Positions 1 through 8,588 of a stretch of DNA of 64,000 bases are shown piece by piece. The stretch comes from Planctomycetaceae bacterium (GTDB taxonomy: Bacteria; Planctomycetota; Planctomycetia; Pirellulales; Lacipirellulaceae). Each line of letters starts with the position of its first letter. Positions within the stretch are counted from its first letter, which is position 1. Location: contig PABB01000017.1 of assembly GCA_002702655.1 (NCBI GenBank), forward strand, positions 124,001-188,000. The letters run 5' to 3'. Under the pieces are notes generated by a model, which saw only the letters and a program-made list of their open reading frames with translations, did not search any database and was not told the DNA's origin. The translations under genes and the position numbers were made by a program.

Positions 1-8
1 AACCGCGT

Positions 9-80
9 GCCACGGCTCTGCGAGCCGTGTGATCCAGAGAATTGCCTGCCAATTCGCACGGCTCCAAGAGCCCTGGCACG
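9..80. repeat. Palindromic intergenic repeat, copy 1
   Basis: The 20-mer GCCACGGCTCTGCGAGCCGT at 9-28 can fold on itself (ACGGCTC / GAGCCGT). A degenerate inverted partner follows at 57-80. The same 20-mer is found exactly at 28634-28653, again with an inverted partner just downstream. It resembles a REP/BIME-type dispersed palindrome. Nothing suggests coding. Confidence 0.7.
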
Positions 81-111
81 CTTGGTGCGATCGTCGATTC
101 TGGCGATGCGC

Positions 112-151
112 AAAAAAAGCAGCCCGACCGTCGCTGGGACAGTCGGGCTGC
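112..151 (-). terminator. Intrinsic terminator on the minus strand
   Basis: A perfect 10-bp stem (GCAGCCCGAC at 119-128 with GTCGGGCTGC at 142-151) encloses a 13-base loop. Seven A residues at 112-118 become a U-run directly after the hairpin when read on the minus strand. On the plus strand no U-run follows. It therefore ends a minus-strand transcript, yet no conventional minus-strand gene lies upstream of it, only the possible short transcript at 273-436. Confidence 0.75.
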
Positions 152-272
152 CGTTGGTTGCTTTGAGAGCAGGCCGCGTCGTTAGTGCGGTCGTCCGTCG
201 GACGCCGCCCGGTCGCCGCAGCGGGCACTCAGAAGCAGGTGGTGACGCGCGCCGTCAGGCGCCCGCCGGCAC

Positions 273-317
273 TCAACGGATTGCGCCACCTTTCTGGCGT
301 ATCTCACTAGGGTTCAA
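273..317 (-). CDS. Candidate 14-residue micro-ORF with a strong ribosome binding site
   Basis: Read on the minus strand, AAGGAGG (325-331) sits seven bases before a TTG start (315-317) that opens a 15-codon frame, MNPSEIRQKGGAIR, closed by TGA. A consensus -10 box and a strong terminator bracket it on the same strand. I do not recognise the peptide. It could be a genuine small protein, a leader peptide, or a chance match inside a non-coding RNA. The start codon is weak but the SD match and spacing are near ideal. Confidence 0.35.
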   Translation of the reverse strand: MNPSEIRQKGGAIR

Positions 318-430
318 CGGACCACCTCCTTCCAAACGGGTTTCAGGCGGCTGGTGCGTCACTGCCAGGGACGCGGAGCCAGCGGCCAGGGATGCCCGTC
401 GTGCTGCGTGCGGCACGACCTTGTAGCTGC

Positions 431-461
431 ATTATAATCACGGGTCGCGAAAAGCGAGCAA
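431..461 (-). promoter_or_regulatory. Candidate minus-strand promoter for the 112-430 transcript
   Basis: TATAAT is present on the minus strand at 431-436. A weak -35 candidate, TTGCTC (456-461), lies 19 bases upstream of it, slightly longer than the usual 16-18. An exact -10 consensus is notable in such GC-rich DNA. The implied RNA would run about 310 nt from about 425 to the terminator at 112. Confidence 0.35.
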
Positions 462-700
462 GACGAATCTGGCGATTTTCTTGCTGCACGCTTTTTCGCG
501 GAAAACTCCGCAATTGTCCCAGAGACACGTCAGCGGGGCGTCGGGTTCGCGGTGTCGTGCTGTTGATGAATTGGAAGAAAAGTCCACCGTGCGAACCCGG
601 TGGGCGATGGGGCCGTCTCCATGGGAATTGGTCGCGTCGCCGCGACCGTCAACAGCGACGATCTCTCTGACCACCAACCTCTCCACGTCGATCACTCCCC
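462..700. other. Intergenic region upstream of rtcB
   Basis: No supported gene or repeat was seen between the minus-strand promoter candidate and rtcB. A short palindrome occurs around 640-650 (GGTCGCG ... CGCGACC). The rtcB promoter presumably lies here but no clear -35/-10 pair was found. Confidence 0.4.
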
Positions 701-2098
701 ATGAACCGTCGCCAACTACAAAAACTGGGCGTCCCGCCGCAGTGTGCGGCCGCGGCGATTGATGCGCTACGCGCTGCTGCGTGCGAGGGGCTCGGATTCG
801 GGCTCAAGGGCAAGCGGGCCCGCGATTTCGTGAAGCAAGTTGTCGAGTCGCCGGAGACATTTCGCCGTGACCCGGTGTGGGGCAAGCTTGCCGAGGAATT
901 GCTCGGCCGCGGCGCAGAACCGCTGCGCGAGCCAATCGATTACCGGACGTGGGGTGAAGAGATCGATCCGGCAGCCCACAAGCAGATGCGCGACGCCTGC
1001 CGCGTCCCGTCGGCGGTTGGGGCAGCTTTGATGCCCGACGCTCATGTTGGCTATGGGTTACCGATTGGCGGCGTGTTGGCGTGCGAGGGCGCCGTCATTC
1101 CGTACGCTGTGGGCGTCGACATTGCCTGCCGGATGAAACTGTCCGTGCTTGATGCTCCTGTGGAGCACTTGGAGAACCGCCGCGAGCCGTTTCGCGACGC
1201 ACTGGAGCGCGGCACGCGATTCGGCGTCGGCGTCGAGCACCGCCCGCGGCAGGATCACGCCGTGATGGACGCCGACTGGACCGTCTCGCGGATCACGCGG
1301 GAGAAGAAGGACACGGCATGGAAGCAGTTAGGCACCAGCGGCTCGGGCAACCACTTTGTCGAGTTCGGCGTGCTCACGCTCGCGGAGCGTGACGAGCAGT
1401 TGGGCCTCGATGCGGGCCGATACGTCGCGTTGCTGTCGCACAGCGGCAGTCGCGGCGCCGGGGCCGCCGTGTGCAGCACCTACTCCGCCATCGCCCAGAA
1501 ACAGTTGCCGCGGGAACACAAGGAGTTGGGGCGGCTAGCGTGGCTCGACATGGCGAGCGAGGCGGGACAGGAATATTGGGCCGCTATGAACTTGATGGGC
1601 GAGTACGCCGCGGCCAACCACGCGGTGATTCACCGGTTGGTCTCCAATCTGCTGGGCGCCCGCGTCGTTGCCGGCGTTGAAAACCACCACAACTTTGCCT
1701 GGAAGGAGCACCACGGCGGCCGCGAGGTGATCGTCCATCGCAAAGGCGCCACCCCGGCCGGCGCCGGCGTGCTGGGCGTGATTCCCGGCTCGATGGCTGA
1801 TCCCGCGTTCGTCGTGCGCGGGCGCGGACATGCCGACAGTCTTGATTCCGCTTCCCACGGCGCCGGACGCTGCATGTCGCGCCGGCAGGCAAAAGACACG
1901 TTTCGCTTCAGCCAAGTAAAACGGAACTTAGCCGAGCGGGGAATTGAAGTGCTCACAGCCGGCTCCGACGAAGTGCCGGGCGTCTACAAGGACATTCGCA
2001 CCGTGATGGCCGCCCAGAGCGACCTGGTGGAAATCGTCGCCCAGTTCGATCCCCGCATCGTCAAGATGTGCGGCGACGGGAGCCGCGCGGAGGATTGA
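701..2098 (+). CDS. rtcB: RtcB-family RNA ligase
   Basis: A 465-residue RtcB homolog. RtcB joins RNA 2',3'-cyclic phosphate (or 3'-phosphate) ends to 5'-OH ends using GTP and Mn2+. Family motifs are visible: GVDIACR with Asp139 and Cys143 (metal binding), GSGNHF near 214-219, HSGSR at 247-251, ENHHN at 327-331, and SHGAGR at 385-390, whose His386 corresponds to the guanylylated histidine. Length fits the bacterial family. No archease or RNA cyclase gene is adjacent, so it stands alone with a small zinc protein downstream. The biological substrate cannot be told from context. The ATG is followed directly by a typical RtcB N-terminal region, although no strong SD is present. Confidence 0.9.
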   Translation: MNRRQLQKLGVPPQCAAAAIDALRAAACEGLGFGLKGKRARDFVKQVVESPETFRRDPVWGKLAEELLGRGAEPLREPIDYRTWGEEIDPAAHKQMRDACRVPSAVGAALMPDAHVGYGLPIGGVLACEGAVIPYAVGVDIACRMKLSVLDAPVEHLENRREPFRDALERGTRFGVGVEHRPRQDHAVMDADWTVSRITREKKDTAWKQLGTSGSGNHFVEFGVLTLAERDEQLGLDAGRYVALLSHSGSRGAGAAVCSTYSAIAQKQLPREHKELGRLAWLDMASEAGQEYWAAMNLMGEYAAANHAVIHRLVSNLLGARVVAGVENHHNFAWKEHHGGREVIVHRKGATPAGAGVLGVIPGSMADPAFVVRGRGHADSLDSASHGAGRCMSRRQAKDTFRFSQVKRNLAERGIEVLTAGSDEVPGVYKDIRTVMAAQSDLVEIVAQFDPRIVKMCGDGSRAED

Positions 2099-2263
2099 TG
2101 TCGCTGCCGCGTTGAATGTTAAGATTTCGCGAATCGCACGGAGTTTGCTGGGCGACCCTGCGGGAGCAAGCGTACCATGGAAGCGCGCGCTCGCCCCGCC
2201 GCAGCCGAACGTCAGATAGCCGGCCGGCACGGAGCGCATCACCCCACAGGCAGATACGCCCCC

Positions 2264-2446
2264 ATGGACAGCGAAGCGAGTTATATCTGCGACAACTGCG
2301 GCGAAGAGATCGTCGTGCCCATTGACCTGTCGGCTGGCGACGACCAGTTTTACACTGAGGATTGCCCGGTGTGCTGTTGCCCGAACGTTTTGCACGTGAC
2401 TGTCGATGTCGACGGCACAGTCTTCGTCGCCGGCAGCAGCGAATAG
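2264..2446 (+). CDS. CPxCG-type small cysteine-rich protein
   Basis: A 60-residue acidic cytoplasmic protein with a pair of zinc-knuckle motifs, CDNCG near the N-terminus and CPVCCCPN in the middle, followed by a short beta-rich tail ending in SSE. This is the layout of the small CPXCG-motif cysteine-rich family of bacteria, whose function is unknown. The four cysteines probably bind one zinc or similar metal. The frame stays open upstream, but the family begins at the MDSEAS methionine. It follows rtcB by 165 bases on the same strand and could be co-transcribed. Confidence 0.75.
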   Translation: MDSEASYICDNCGEEIVVPIDLSAGDDQFYTEDCPVCCCPNVLHVTVDVDGTVFVAGSSE

Positions 2447-2495
2447 TTGCCGCCGACAACGCGATGGTTGCCCTGGCAGTCTCTCTGCGCCCGAA

Positions 2496-3641
2496 CTACT
2501 CGCCCATCGGCTGAATGATCACCGAGTGCCAGCCGGTCGAGTACGTTTCAAAACCAGGCGCTTGCGCGTGCCCGACGCAGCACCGTTTGCCGTCGACTTG
2601 GCACACTTCGAAGTTCTTCTGCTTGCCGAACAGCTCAGGCAAGTTCGGCAGCTTGATCGTGTCCTGCAATTGCCTGCCGAATGAGTCGGCGAGCACTCTG
2701 CCTTTCTCATCGGTGATCACGCAGCGCGTCGCGGCCCGCAGGTCCTCCTCGACGGGAACCTGTTTGAGGATCGTCTGGGCGAGTCCCTCCCAGTTGAACA
2801 CGATGCCCAGCACGCCTAGCAAACGGCCGTTCGCCTGGCCCCCTTCGCGGATCCCGCACGAGTAGACCAGTGCGAGCTGGTTGTTGACCAAAGGCGACGC
2901 GTGCGCCGTCTGAAATCCGAACTCGTCGCCGCTTTGAGTCGCGGCGGCCGCGCGGAACCAGGCCGTTTGGGATTGATCCGTTCCCACGCTGGCGTAGTTG
3001 CCGGGACGGCCGTTGGCGATGACCCGGCCCCGCATGTCGCACAGCACCAGGTCGTAGTACACGGTGTAGGCGCTCAGGATGACGCCCATGCGGTCGCTGG
3101 CAAAGCGGCGGGCATCGTCGTCGGCTTCCGGGGCCAGGGCGTCGACAAGGCTGCTGTCGGTGGCCCACCAGCGGACGTCGCAGGTTCGTTCGTAGAGGTT
3201 GCGGTCAATCAGATCGATGTTCACCAACGCCAAATCGGACAGCCGCGTGCCGCGCACCCGATTGCCGATCACGTCGATCAGTTCGTCAATCGTTTGTTGC
3301 GTGTCGGTCGCCAATCCGTGGGCGGCCTCCGAGGTCTTACCCGACAGCGACTGCATCTCCTGAGCGACGACGCTGAACGCGGCCCCCGCTTGCCCGGCGC
3401 GGGCGGCTTCGATGCGGGCGTTGAGCGCCAGCAGTTGGATATTCGCGTTGATGTCGTTGATCTCGGCAATCGCCTCGGCCATGGTGCCGTTGAGATTGTG
3501 AACCAACGTGGCGACATTTTGCGATTCGCTGGAGGCGCCTGCGGGCGCAGCGGTAGCGGAAGCGGACACGACGCGGTCTCCGACGTTTGAGTTGGGGCAG
3601 GGAAACTCAGTTGTCAGCGGTCCGCCAGGCCGGCCAAGCAT
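2496..3641 (-). CDS. Soluble MCP-like chemosensor with C-terminal Cache-type sensor
   Basis: A 381-residue protein with no membrane segment. Residues about 55-105 carry the conserved hairpin tip of methyl-accepting chemotaxis proteins (INANIQLLALNARIEAARAG then FSVVAQEM). Residues about 140-380 look like a PDC/Cache sensor half (YDLVLCDMRGRVIAN, then YSCGIREGG and LGVLGIVFNW). This is the reverse of the usual sensor-then-signal order, and the signalling part is very short. The chosen ATG has GGAGG eight bases upstream; the frame remains open further upstream but that part is arginine/proline-rich and lies toward the divergent PPK2 promoter. It probably senses a small cytoplasmic ligand or binds another receptor. 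No che genes are nearby. Confidence 0.75.
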   Translation of the reverse strand: MLGRPGGPLTTEFPCPNSNVGDRVVSASATAAPAGASSESQNVATLVHNLNGTMAEAIAEINDINANIQLLALNARIEAARAGQAGAAFSVVAQEMQSLSGKTSEAAHGLATDTQQTIDELIDVIGNRVRGTRLSDLALVNIDLIDRNLYERTCDVRWWATDSSLVDALAPEADDDARRFASDRMGVILSAYTVYYDLVLCDMRGRVIANGRPGNYASVGTDQSQTAWFRAAAATQSGDEFGFQTAHASPLVNNQLALVYSCGIREGGQANGRLLGVLGIVFNWEGLAQTILKQVPVEEDLRAATRCVITDEKGRVLADSFGRQLQDTIKLPNLPELFGKQKNFEVCQVDGKRCCVGHAQAPGFETYSTGWHSVIIQPMGE

Positions 3642-3990
3642 TCGGCCAACCTCCGCTCCGACCCCCACACGGCGGTGGTGGGGACGGCATGACGCAATGC
3701 GCCCCCCGGGGTCGCAGAATAGATAGGCCGCATCCGCGGCGTTGGCTGCGGTTCTACGCAGAAAAACCCGGGTGTTTGGCTCGCGGCACGGAGTGATTTT
3801 GACAGTCGCGACGGTTGAACGCGGTACGCCGGCCGGCTCGTCGCAGAGAAACAGACCCGTGCGTCTCCCGACGAGCGCCTCCGACAACGGCTTTTGTCGC
3901 GCGTTACACTGGGAAGAGCGAGACCAAGAGAATCGTCGAATCGAAGTGCAGTCGTCCGCCGATCCAGCACCCTTGTCAGGGCCTCTATCC
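3642..3990. promoter_or_regulatory. Divergent intergenic region
   Basis: This 349-base gap separates the divergent MCP-like and PPK2 genes and must hold both promoters. Apart from the SD of the MCP-like gene at its left edge, no clear promoter elements, hairpins or repeats were recognised. Open frames running through it on both strands have no family features. Confidence 0.4.
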
Positions 3991-4794
3991 ATGTCGCAAC
4001 CGCTGATTCCACCGCCGGGCTCCCACATTGACCTGGCCGACTACGATCCCCGGCACGTCGACGGCGACTGGGATAAGAAATCGGCTGCCAAGCGAATCAA
4101 GAAGAATACCAAGATCAGCCGCGATCTGGCCTACAAGCTGTATGCCGAGAACCGCCGCGCGGTGCTGTTGGTGTTGCAGGGCATGGACACGGCTGGCAAG
4201 GACGGCACGATTCGCACGGTGATGACCGGCATCAACCCGCAAAGTTTCCAAATCACTTCGTTCAAGCAGCCTAGTGCCGAAGAACTCGACCACGACTTTC
4301 TGTGGCGGATTCACAAAGCGGTGCCGCGACGCGGCCAAGTGGGCATCTTCAACCGCTCTCACTACGAAGACGTGCTCATCGTCCGGGTCCACGATCTTGT
4401 TCCCCAGGACGAGTGGGAGTCCCGCTACCAGCGCATCAATGAATTCGAGCGACTGTTGGTCGAGGGCCGCGTGACGCTCGTGAAGTGCTTCCTGCACATC
4501 AGCAAGGACGAGCAGCGCGAGCGGTTGCAGGCCCGGCTCGACAACCCCGACAAGCGGTGGAAGTTCAGCCGCGGCGATCTTGCCGAACGCAAGCTGTGGG
4601 GCGACTACCAACAGGCGTACGAAGCAGCGCTGACCAAGTGCAACACGGAACATGCCCCCTGGCACATTGTCCCGTCCGACCGCAAGTGGTACCGCAATAT
4701 GGTGGTCAGCACGATCTTTCGCAAAACGCTCGAACGGCTCGATCCCCAGACGCCCCCCGCAGAGGAAGGGCTCGATGCGATCACGGTCGAGTGA
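3991..4794 (+). CDS. PPK2-family polyphosphate kinase
   Basis: A 267-residue PPK2 enzyme, which transfers phosphate between polyphosphate and nucleotides (normally making NTP or NDP from polyP). It has the Walker A-like segment QGMDTAGKDGTIR near residue 70, the Walker B-like FNRSHYEDVL near 125, and the lid region KRWKFSRGDLAER. One-domain length matches class I/III enzymes that use ADP/GDP or AMP; the exact nucleotide cannot be told by eye. The start at MSQPLIPP was preferred because upstream codons lack family similarity. It converges on mcsB and shares a bidirectional terminator. Confidence 0.88.
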   Translation: MSQPLIPPPGSHIDLADYDPRHVDGDWDKKSAAKRIKKNTKISRDLAYKLYAENRRAVLLVLQGMDTAGKDGTIRTVMTGINPQSFQITSFKQPSAEELDHDFLWRIHKAVPRRGQVGIFNRSHYEDVLIVRVHDLVPQDEWESRYQRINEFERLLVEGRVTLVKCFLHISKDEQRERLQARLDNPDKRWKFSRGDLAERKLWGDYQQAYEAALTKCNTEHAPWHIVPSDRKWYRNMVVSTIFRKTLERLDPQTPPAEEGLDAITVE

Positions 4795-4798
4795 CCAT

Positions 4799-4827
4799 TT
4801 AGCCCCCGGTCACTGACCGGGGGCTAA
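4799..4827. terminator. Bidirectional terminator-like hairpin
   Basis: A 29-base near-perfect palindrome (TTAGCCCCCGGTCA / TGACCGGGGGCTAA) lies between the convergent PPK2 and mcsB genes, 4 bases after the PPK2 stop and 17 bases from the mcsB stop. There is no long U-run on either side. Its placement suggests it terminates both transcripts. Confidence 0.7.
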
Positions 4828-4844
4828 GTATGCCGTTATTGCAC

Positions 4845-5939
4845 TCAATTGTTCGCCGGGTCGCCCGATTTGGTGTCCGGGTCGAGATGCTGCCGCAGGT
4901 AGGCGGCCCGTTCCACGTTGCGATCGGTCTGATCCAGTTCCATGCCGGCCAGTTTCTGCAGATGGGCCGGTTGGGTGTGAATCAGCAGCTTGTTGATCGT
5001 GGTGATCTTCAGGTCGTTGCCGATCAAGCCCAGGTTGATGCCCATGCGCACGCTCGAGAGCAGGTGCATGGTCTCTTCGGAGGTGATCGTCTGCGCGGTG
5101 CGTAGGATGCCGAAAGCACGGCTGACCCGATCGTGCAGCGTCTCGTGGCTTTCGCGCACCAGGAAGCTGCGGGCTTGTCGTTCGTATTCGATCAGCACCG
5201 GGACGACATCGGCGACTTTCTTGGCCAACTCCTGCTCGGTTTCCCCCAGAGTGAGCTGATTGCTGATCTGGTAGAAGTCGCCGGTCGCCTGTGAACCCTC
5301 GCCGTACAGGCCGCGGACCGCCAGGTTGATTTTCTGCAGGCTTTTGAAGACCTTTTCAATCTGCCGCGTGATGACCAGCGCCGGCAGGTGCAGCATGACG
5401 CTCACGCGCAAGCCCGTGCCGACGTTGGTGGGGCAGGCGGTGAGATACCCCAGCCGATCGCTGAAGGCGTACGTGACCTGCTCCTCGATCATGTCGTCGA
5501 TGGTGCTCGCCTGCTCCAGGGCGGACTGCAGGTCGAGCCCGCTGTGCATCACCTGAATCCGCAGATGATCTTCCTCGTTGATCATCACGCTGAACTGCTC
5601 GGCACGATCGATCGCGACCGCGCGGGCGCCTTCGCTTTCCGCGTGCTCGCGGCTGATGAGCTGCCGCTCGACAAGAAATTGCCGGTCCAACTCCGGCAGG
5701 TCGCCGACGTCCACGTAAATCAAGTCGGCCGGCGCCCGTCCCGAGTCCTGCATCTCCTGGAGCCGACCGTGCAGGATCTTCTCAATGGCGGCGCGGTCGG
5801 CCTCGGTCGTGCGCGAGATGAACGGAAAGTCGGCCAGGTTGCGGGCCAACCGTACGCGGCTGCTGACCACAATATCCGACTCGGGCCCCGAGCCGCGGAG
5901 CCATTCGCCGGTAGTCTGAGCCAGTTCGTCGAGGTTCAT
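4845..5939 (-). CDS. mcsB: Protein arginine kinase McsB
   Basis: A 364-residue member of the ATP:guanido phosphotransferase family, phosphorylating arginine residues in proteins. In Firmicutes such phosphoarginine marks proteins for ClpCP degradation. Family features include SSRVRLARNL at 26-35, the central VTYAFSDRLGYLTACPTNVGTGLRVSVMLHLP region with the active-site cysteine in the CPTNVGTG loop, and a C-terminal IGNDLKITTINKLLI helix region. It follows mcsA by 86 bases on the same strand, the conserved gene order of the activator-kinase pair. No clpC or ctsR is in this window. Confidence 0.92.
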   Translation of the reverse strand: MNLDELAQTTGEWLRGSGPESDIVVSSRVRLARNLADFPFISRTTEADRAAIEKILHGRLQEMQDSGRAPADLIYVDVGDLPELDRQFLVERQLISREHAESEGARAVAIDRAEQFSVMINEEDHLRIQVMHSGLDLQSALEQASTIDDMIEEQVTYAFSDRLGYLTACPTNVGTGLRVSVMLHLPALVITRQIEKVFKSLQKINLAVRGLYGEGSQATGDFYQISNQLTLGETEQELAKKVADVVPVLIEYERQARSFLVRESHETLHDRVSRAFGILRTAQTITSEETMHLLSSVRMGINLGLIGNDLKITTINKLLIHTQPAHLQKLAGMELDQTDRNVERAAYLRQHLDPDTKSGDPANN

Positions 5940-6025
5940 AGTGCGAGATTTCGGGAACTGGCCAATGCCGAATGGCCGTCGCTGAGAGCGGGACTGCTTG
6001 AGATGGATTAATGCTTCGAGACGGA

Positions 6026-6550
6026 TTACGGCTCGGGCGACGGTCGCACCGACGCCTCGATCTCGCGGATTTGATCGCGGAGTTCCGAGGCGCGCTCGTA
6101 GTTCTCTTCCGACACCGCTTCTTTCATCTCCCGCCGCAAGCGGATGAGTTGCGTCTGCTGATCGGCGCCGCGCGGGCAGCGTTTGGGATTCTTGCCGATA
6201 TGCTGCGTCTGGTCGTGGATGTTCAGTAGCAGCGGTTCGAGCTCTTTCTCAAAAAACACGTAATCGTGCGGGCAGCCCAGCCGACCCTGTTTGCGGAACT
6301 GCAGAAAAGTGATCCCACACACGGGGCAAGCCCGCTGGTCCAGTCGTGCCAACTCGTCGGCCGTCTCGTCCACGGCCAGGTGCTGGGCGAGCAGCCCCGC
6401 CATGGCGGGCATGACTTCTTCAGCTTCCTCCGGCGTGGGCGTCAGGAACGCTTGGGCGCATTGCTCGCACAGGTGCACCTCGCTGGCTTGGCCATCGACC
6501 AAGTCGGTGATGTGAAAGGTGGCGGCGCGGTCGCACTTTTGGCATTTCAT
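6026..6550 (-). CDS. mcsA: McsA-like zinc/UVR-motif activator of McsB
   Basis: A 174-residue protein that starts at MKCQKC. It has an N-terminal CxxC ... CxxC zinc module (residues 3-6 and about 28-31), a second CPVCG ... GCPHD module near 95-115, and a C-terminal UVR helical hairpin (LRREMKEAVSEENYERASEL). This is the architecture of McsA, which binds metal and stimulates the kinase McsB encoded next. Codons upstream of the chosen start show no similarity to the family. It heads a two-gene minus-strand operon divergent from trpE. Confidence 0.88.
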   Translation of the reverse strand: MKCQKCDRAATFHITDLVDGQASEVHLCEQCAQAFLTPTPEEAEEVMPAMAGLLAQHLAVDETADELARLDQRACPVCGITFLQFRKQGRLGCPHDYVFFEKELEPLLLNIHDQTQHIGKNPKRCPRGADQQTQLIRLRREMKEAVSEENYERASELRDQIREIEASVRPSPEP

Positions 6551-6849
6551 AGGGCACGCCTCGGGGCGTGTGTAGGGCTGTGTCGCTCGAAGGGATTCTA
6601 GCCGTGCCCCAAGGGGTGTCAACTGCCCGGCAATCGAGCTAAGCCGTTGCGGCGTCAGAAGATGAAACAACGCCGCTGGTTGCGCCAACGCGGCGGCGGC
6701 CGGCGATGACGCTTTGCCGCCGGCGGTCTGGTTTGACGCGAAGAAATCGCCGCGCCGGCCGAACCGCGCCGCCGTTGTGACCCTCTGTTTGCGGTGTTAG
6801 AGTGACGATTCTGCTGCCCGCCGCGCCCGCCTGTCCCCGCTTTGCCCGC

Positions 6850-8442
6850 ATGACGCACCTGCCTCCCGTCGACGAGTTTCAGTCCGTGGCCGCCGGCTAC
6901 GATTACGTGCCGGTTTACCGCACGCTGGTCAGCGACTCCCTGACTCCCGTGCAGGCGTTCCGCAAGCTCGACCACGGCCCCGTCACGGGGTTGTTCGAGA
7001 GCGTCATCGGCGGCGAGAAGGTCGGCCGCTACAGCTTCATCGCCTGCGAGCCGTTTCTGCTGATCGAAGCGCGCGGCCCCGAGGTGACGATCCGCCGTCG
7101 GCCGGCTGGCACGTGGTCGAGCTTCTCCGAGACCGGAGCGGGAGGGTCGGTGAAGTCGTCTCACGACGATGAGCCGCTCGCCGGCTGGGACACCGAGACG
7201 CGCACCGTCGACAACCCCCTGGAGACGCTCCGGGAACTGGTCGGCGCCGTCAAGGTGGCCCACCTGCCTCGGTTGCCGCCCTTCATCGGCGGGGCCGTCG
7301 GTTATGCCGGCTACGACACGGTGCGTTACGTCGAGCACCTACCCAACGCCCCCGAGGACGATCGCCAACTGCCGGACCTGGCGTTCGGATTGTTCGACCA
7401 CATGGTCGTGTTCGACAACGTGACCAAGACGATGACCGTGCTGGCGTTGGCCGATCTGCGGGAAGCGGGCGGCGATAAAAACAAGGCGGCCGCCGCCTAT
7501 GCCACGGCCGCGGCGCGGGTGGACGCCTATGTCGATGCCCTGAACGCGACAGACCAGACGCTCCAACTGGCGGACATTACGCCGGGGGCGGAGTTGGTGC
7601 TCGCGCCCCGCTCGAACCAGACGCAGCAACAGTTCGAGTCGGCCGTGGCCAAGTGCGTCGAGTACATCCGCGCCGGCGACATCTTCCAGGTCGTGATCAG
7701 CCAGCGGATGGAAGTCGACTTCGCATTGCCCCCGTTTGAGCTGTATCGCACGCTGCGGGTCGTGAATCCCAGCCCGTTCATGTTCTACCTGCGCACCCCG
7801 GCGTGCACGCTGGTGGGCAGTTCCCCGGAGATCATGGTGCGGGTCGTCGACGGCAAGACGACCGTCCGACCGCTGGCCGGCACGCGCCGCCGCGGGGCCA
7901 CCGACGCCGAGGACCGTGCCCTGGCCGAGGAGCTGCTGGCCGACCCCAAGGAACGGGCCGAGCACGTGATGCTGGTCGATCTGGGCCGCAACGACGTCGG
8001 CCGCGTCGCCAAATTTGGCACGGTCGAGCTGTCCGACGTCATGGTGATCGAACGCTACAGCCACGTCATGCACATCACCAGCAATGTGACCGGCGAGCTG
8101 CGCGACGAGTGCGACGCCTTCGACGCCCTGGCCGCCTGCCTGCCGGCCGGAACGGTCAGCGGCGCTCCCAAGGTGCGGGCCATGGAAATCATCGACGAAA
8201 TCGAACCCCACCGCCGCGGCCCCTACGCCGGGGCGGTCGGCTACATCGACTTCGCCGGCAATATGGACACCTGCATCGCCCTGCGAACCGTGGTCATCCA
8301 GAACGGCAAAGCCTACGTCCAAGCCGGCGCGGGAATCGTCGCCGACAGCGTGCCGGAAAACGAGTACCACGAAACGCTCAACAAAGCCCGCGGGCTGCTG
8401 ACCGCGATTGAACTCACTCAGCAGCGGGCGATCGGGAATTGA
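6850..8442 (+). CDS. trpE: Anthranilate synthase component I
   Basis: A 530-residue chorismate-binding enzyme. It converts chorismate plus ammonia (from the glutamine amidotransferase subunit TrpG) to anthranilate, the first step of tryptophan synthesis. The feedback segment appears as LFESVIGGE near residue 50. The C-terminal chorismate domain shows [41 protein letters not shown] and [23 protein letters not shown]. These favour TrpE over PabB. A GTG at 6802 would add 16 unsupported residues, so the ATG was used. No trpG or other trp gene is adjacent. Confidence 0.92.
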   Translation: MTHLPPVDEFQSVAAGYDYVPVYRTLVSDSLTPVQAFRKLDHGPVTGLFESVIGGEKVGRYSFIACEPFLLIEARGPEVTIRRRPAGTWSSFSETGAGGSVKSSHDDEPLAGWDTETRTVDNPLETLRELVGAVKVAHLPRLPPFIGGAVGYAGYDTVRYVEHLPNAPEDDRQLPDLAFGLFDHMVVFDNVTKTMTVLALADLREAGGDKNKAAAAYATAAARVDAYVDALNATDQTLQLADITPGAELVLAPRSNQTQQQFESAVAKCVEYIRAGDIFQVVISQRMEVDFALPPFELYRTLRVVNPSPFMFYLRTPACTLVGSSPEIMVRVVDGKTTVRPLAGTRRRGATDAEDRALAEELLADPKERAEHVMLVDLGRNDVGRVAKFGTVELSDVMVIERYSHVMHITSNVTGELRDECDAFDALAACLPAGTVSGAPKVRAMEIIDEIEPHRRGPYAGAVGYIDFAGNMDTCIALRTVVIQNGKAYVQAGAGIVADSVPENEYHETLNKARGLLTAIELTQQRAIGN

Positions 8443-8585
8443 CAGGATTGGCAGGATGAACTGGATGTTGCTCGAGCAAGACATGCTGGGGGAATCAGCA
8501 ACCTTGCCCGAGCTTCGTGAGTTCGTGTTACGAGGCGAGCGGCCATGATTCAAAACATCCCGTCCATCCTGTTATCCTGTCCATC
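8441..8585. repeat. Inverted short-phrase repeat (ACAGGAT type)
   Basis: The gap between trpE and the YqgE gene holds GACAGGATTGGCAGGATGAA starting at 8441 and its approximate inverse, CCATCCTGTTATCCTGTCC, ending near 8582. The two arms are about 90 bases apart, and a TTGCTCGAGCAA palindrome lies between them. Similar ACAGGAT/ATCCTGT phrases are scattered in many bacterial genomes. It may fold in the readthrough RNA. Confidence 0.65.
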
Positions 8586-8588
8586 ACC

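Noticed and set aside
325-331. CCTCCTT at about 325-331 on the plus strand, reminiscent of the 3' end of 16S rRNA
   Set aside because: The surrounding sequence does not match 16S rRNA; the upstream helices are absent. The match is better explained as an SD on the minus strand.
2177-2263. Upstream in-frame extension of the CPxCG small protein
   Set aside because: The added 29 residues are Arg/Ala-rich and unlike the family N-terminus.
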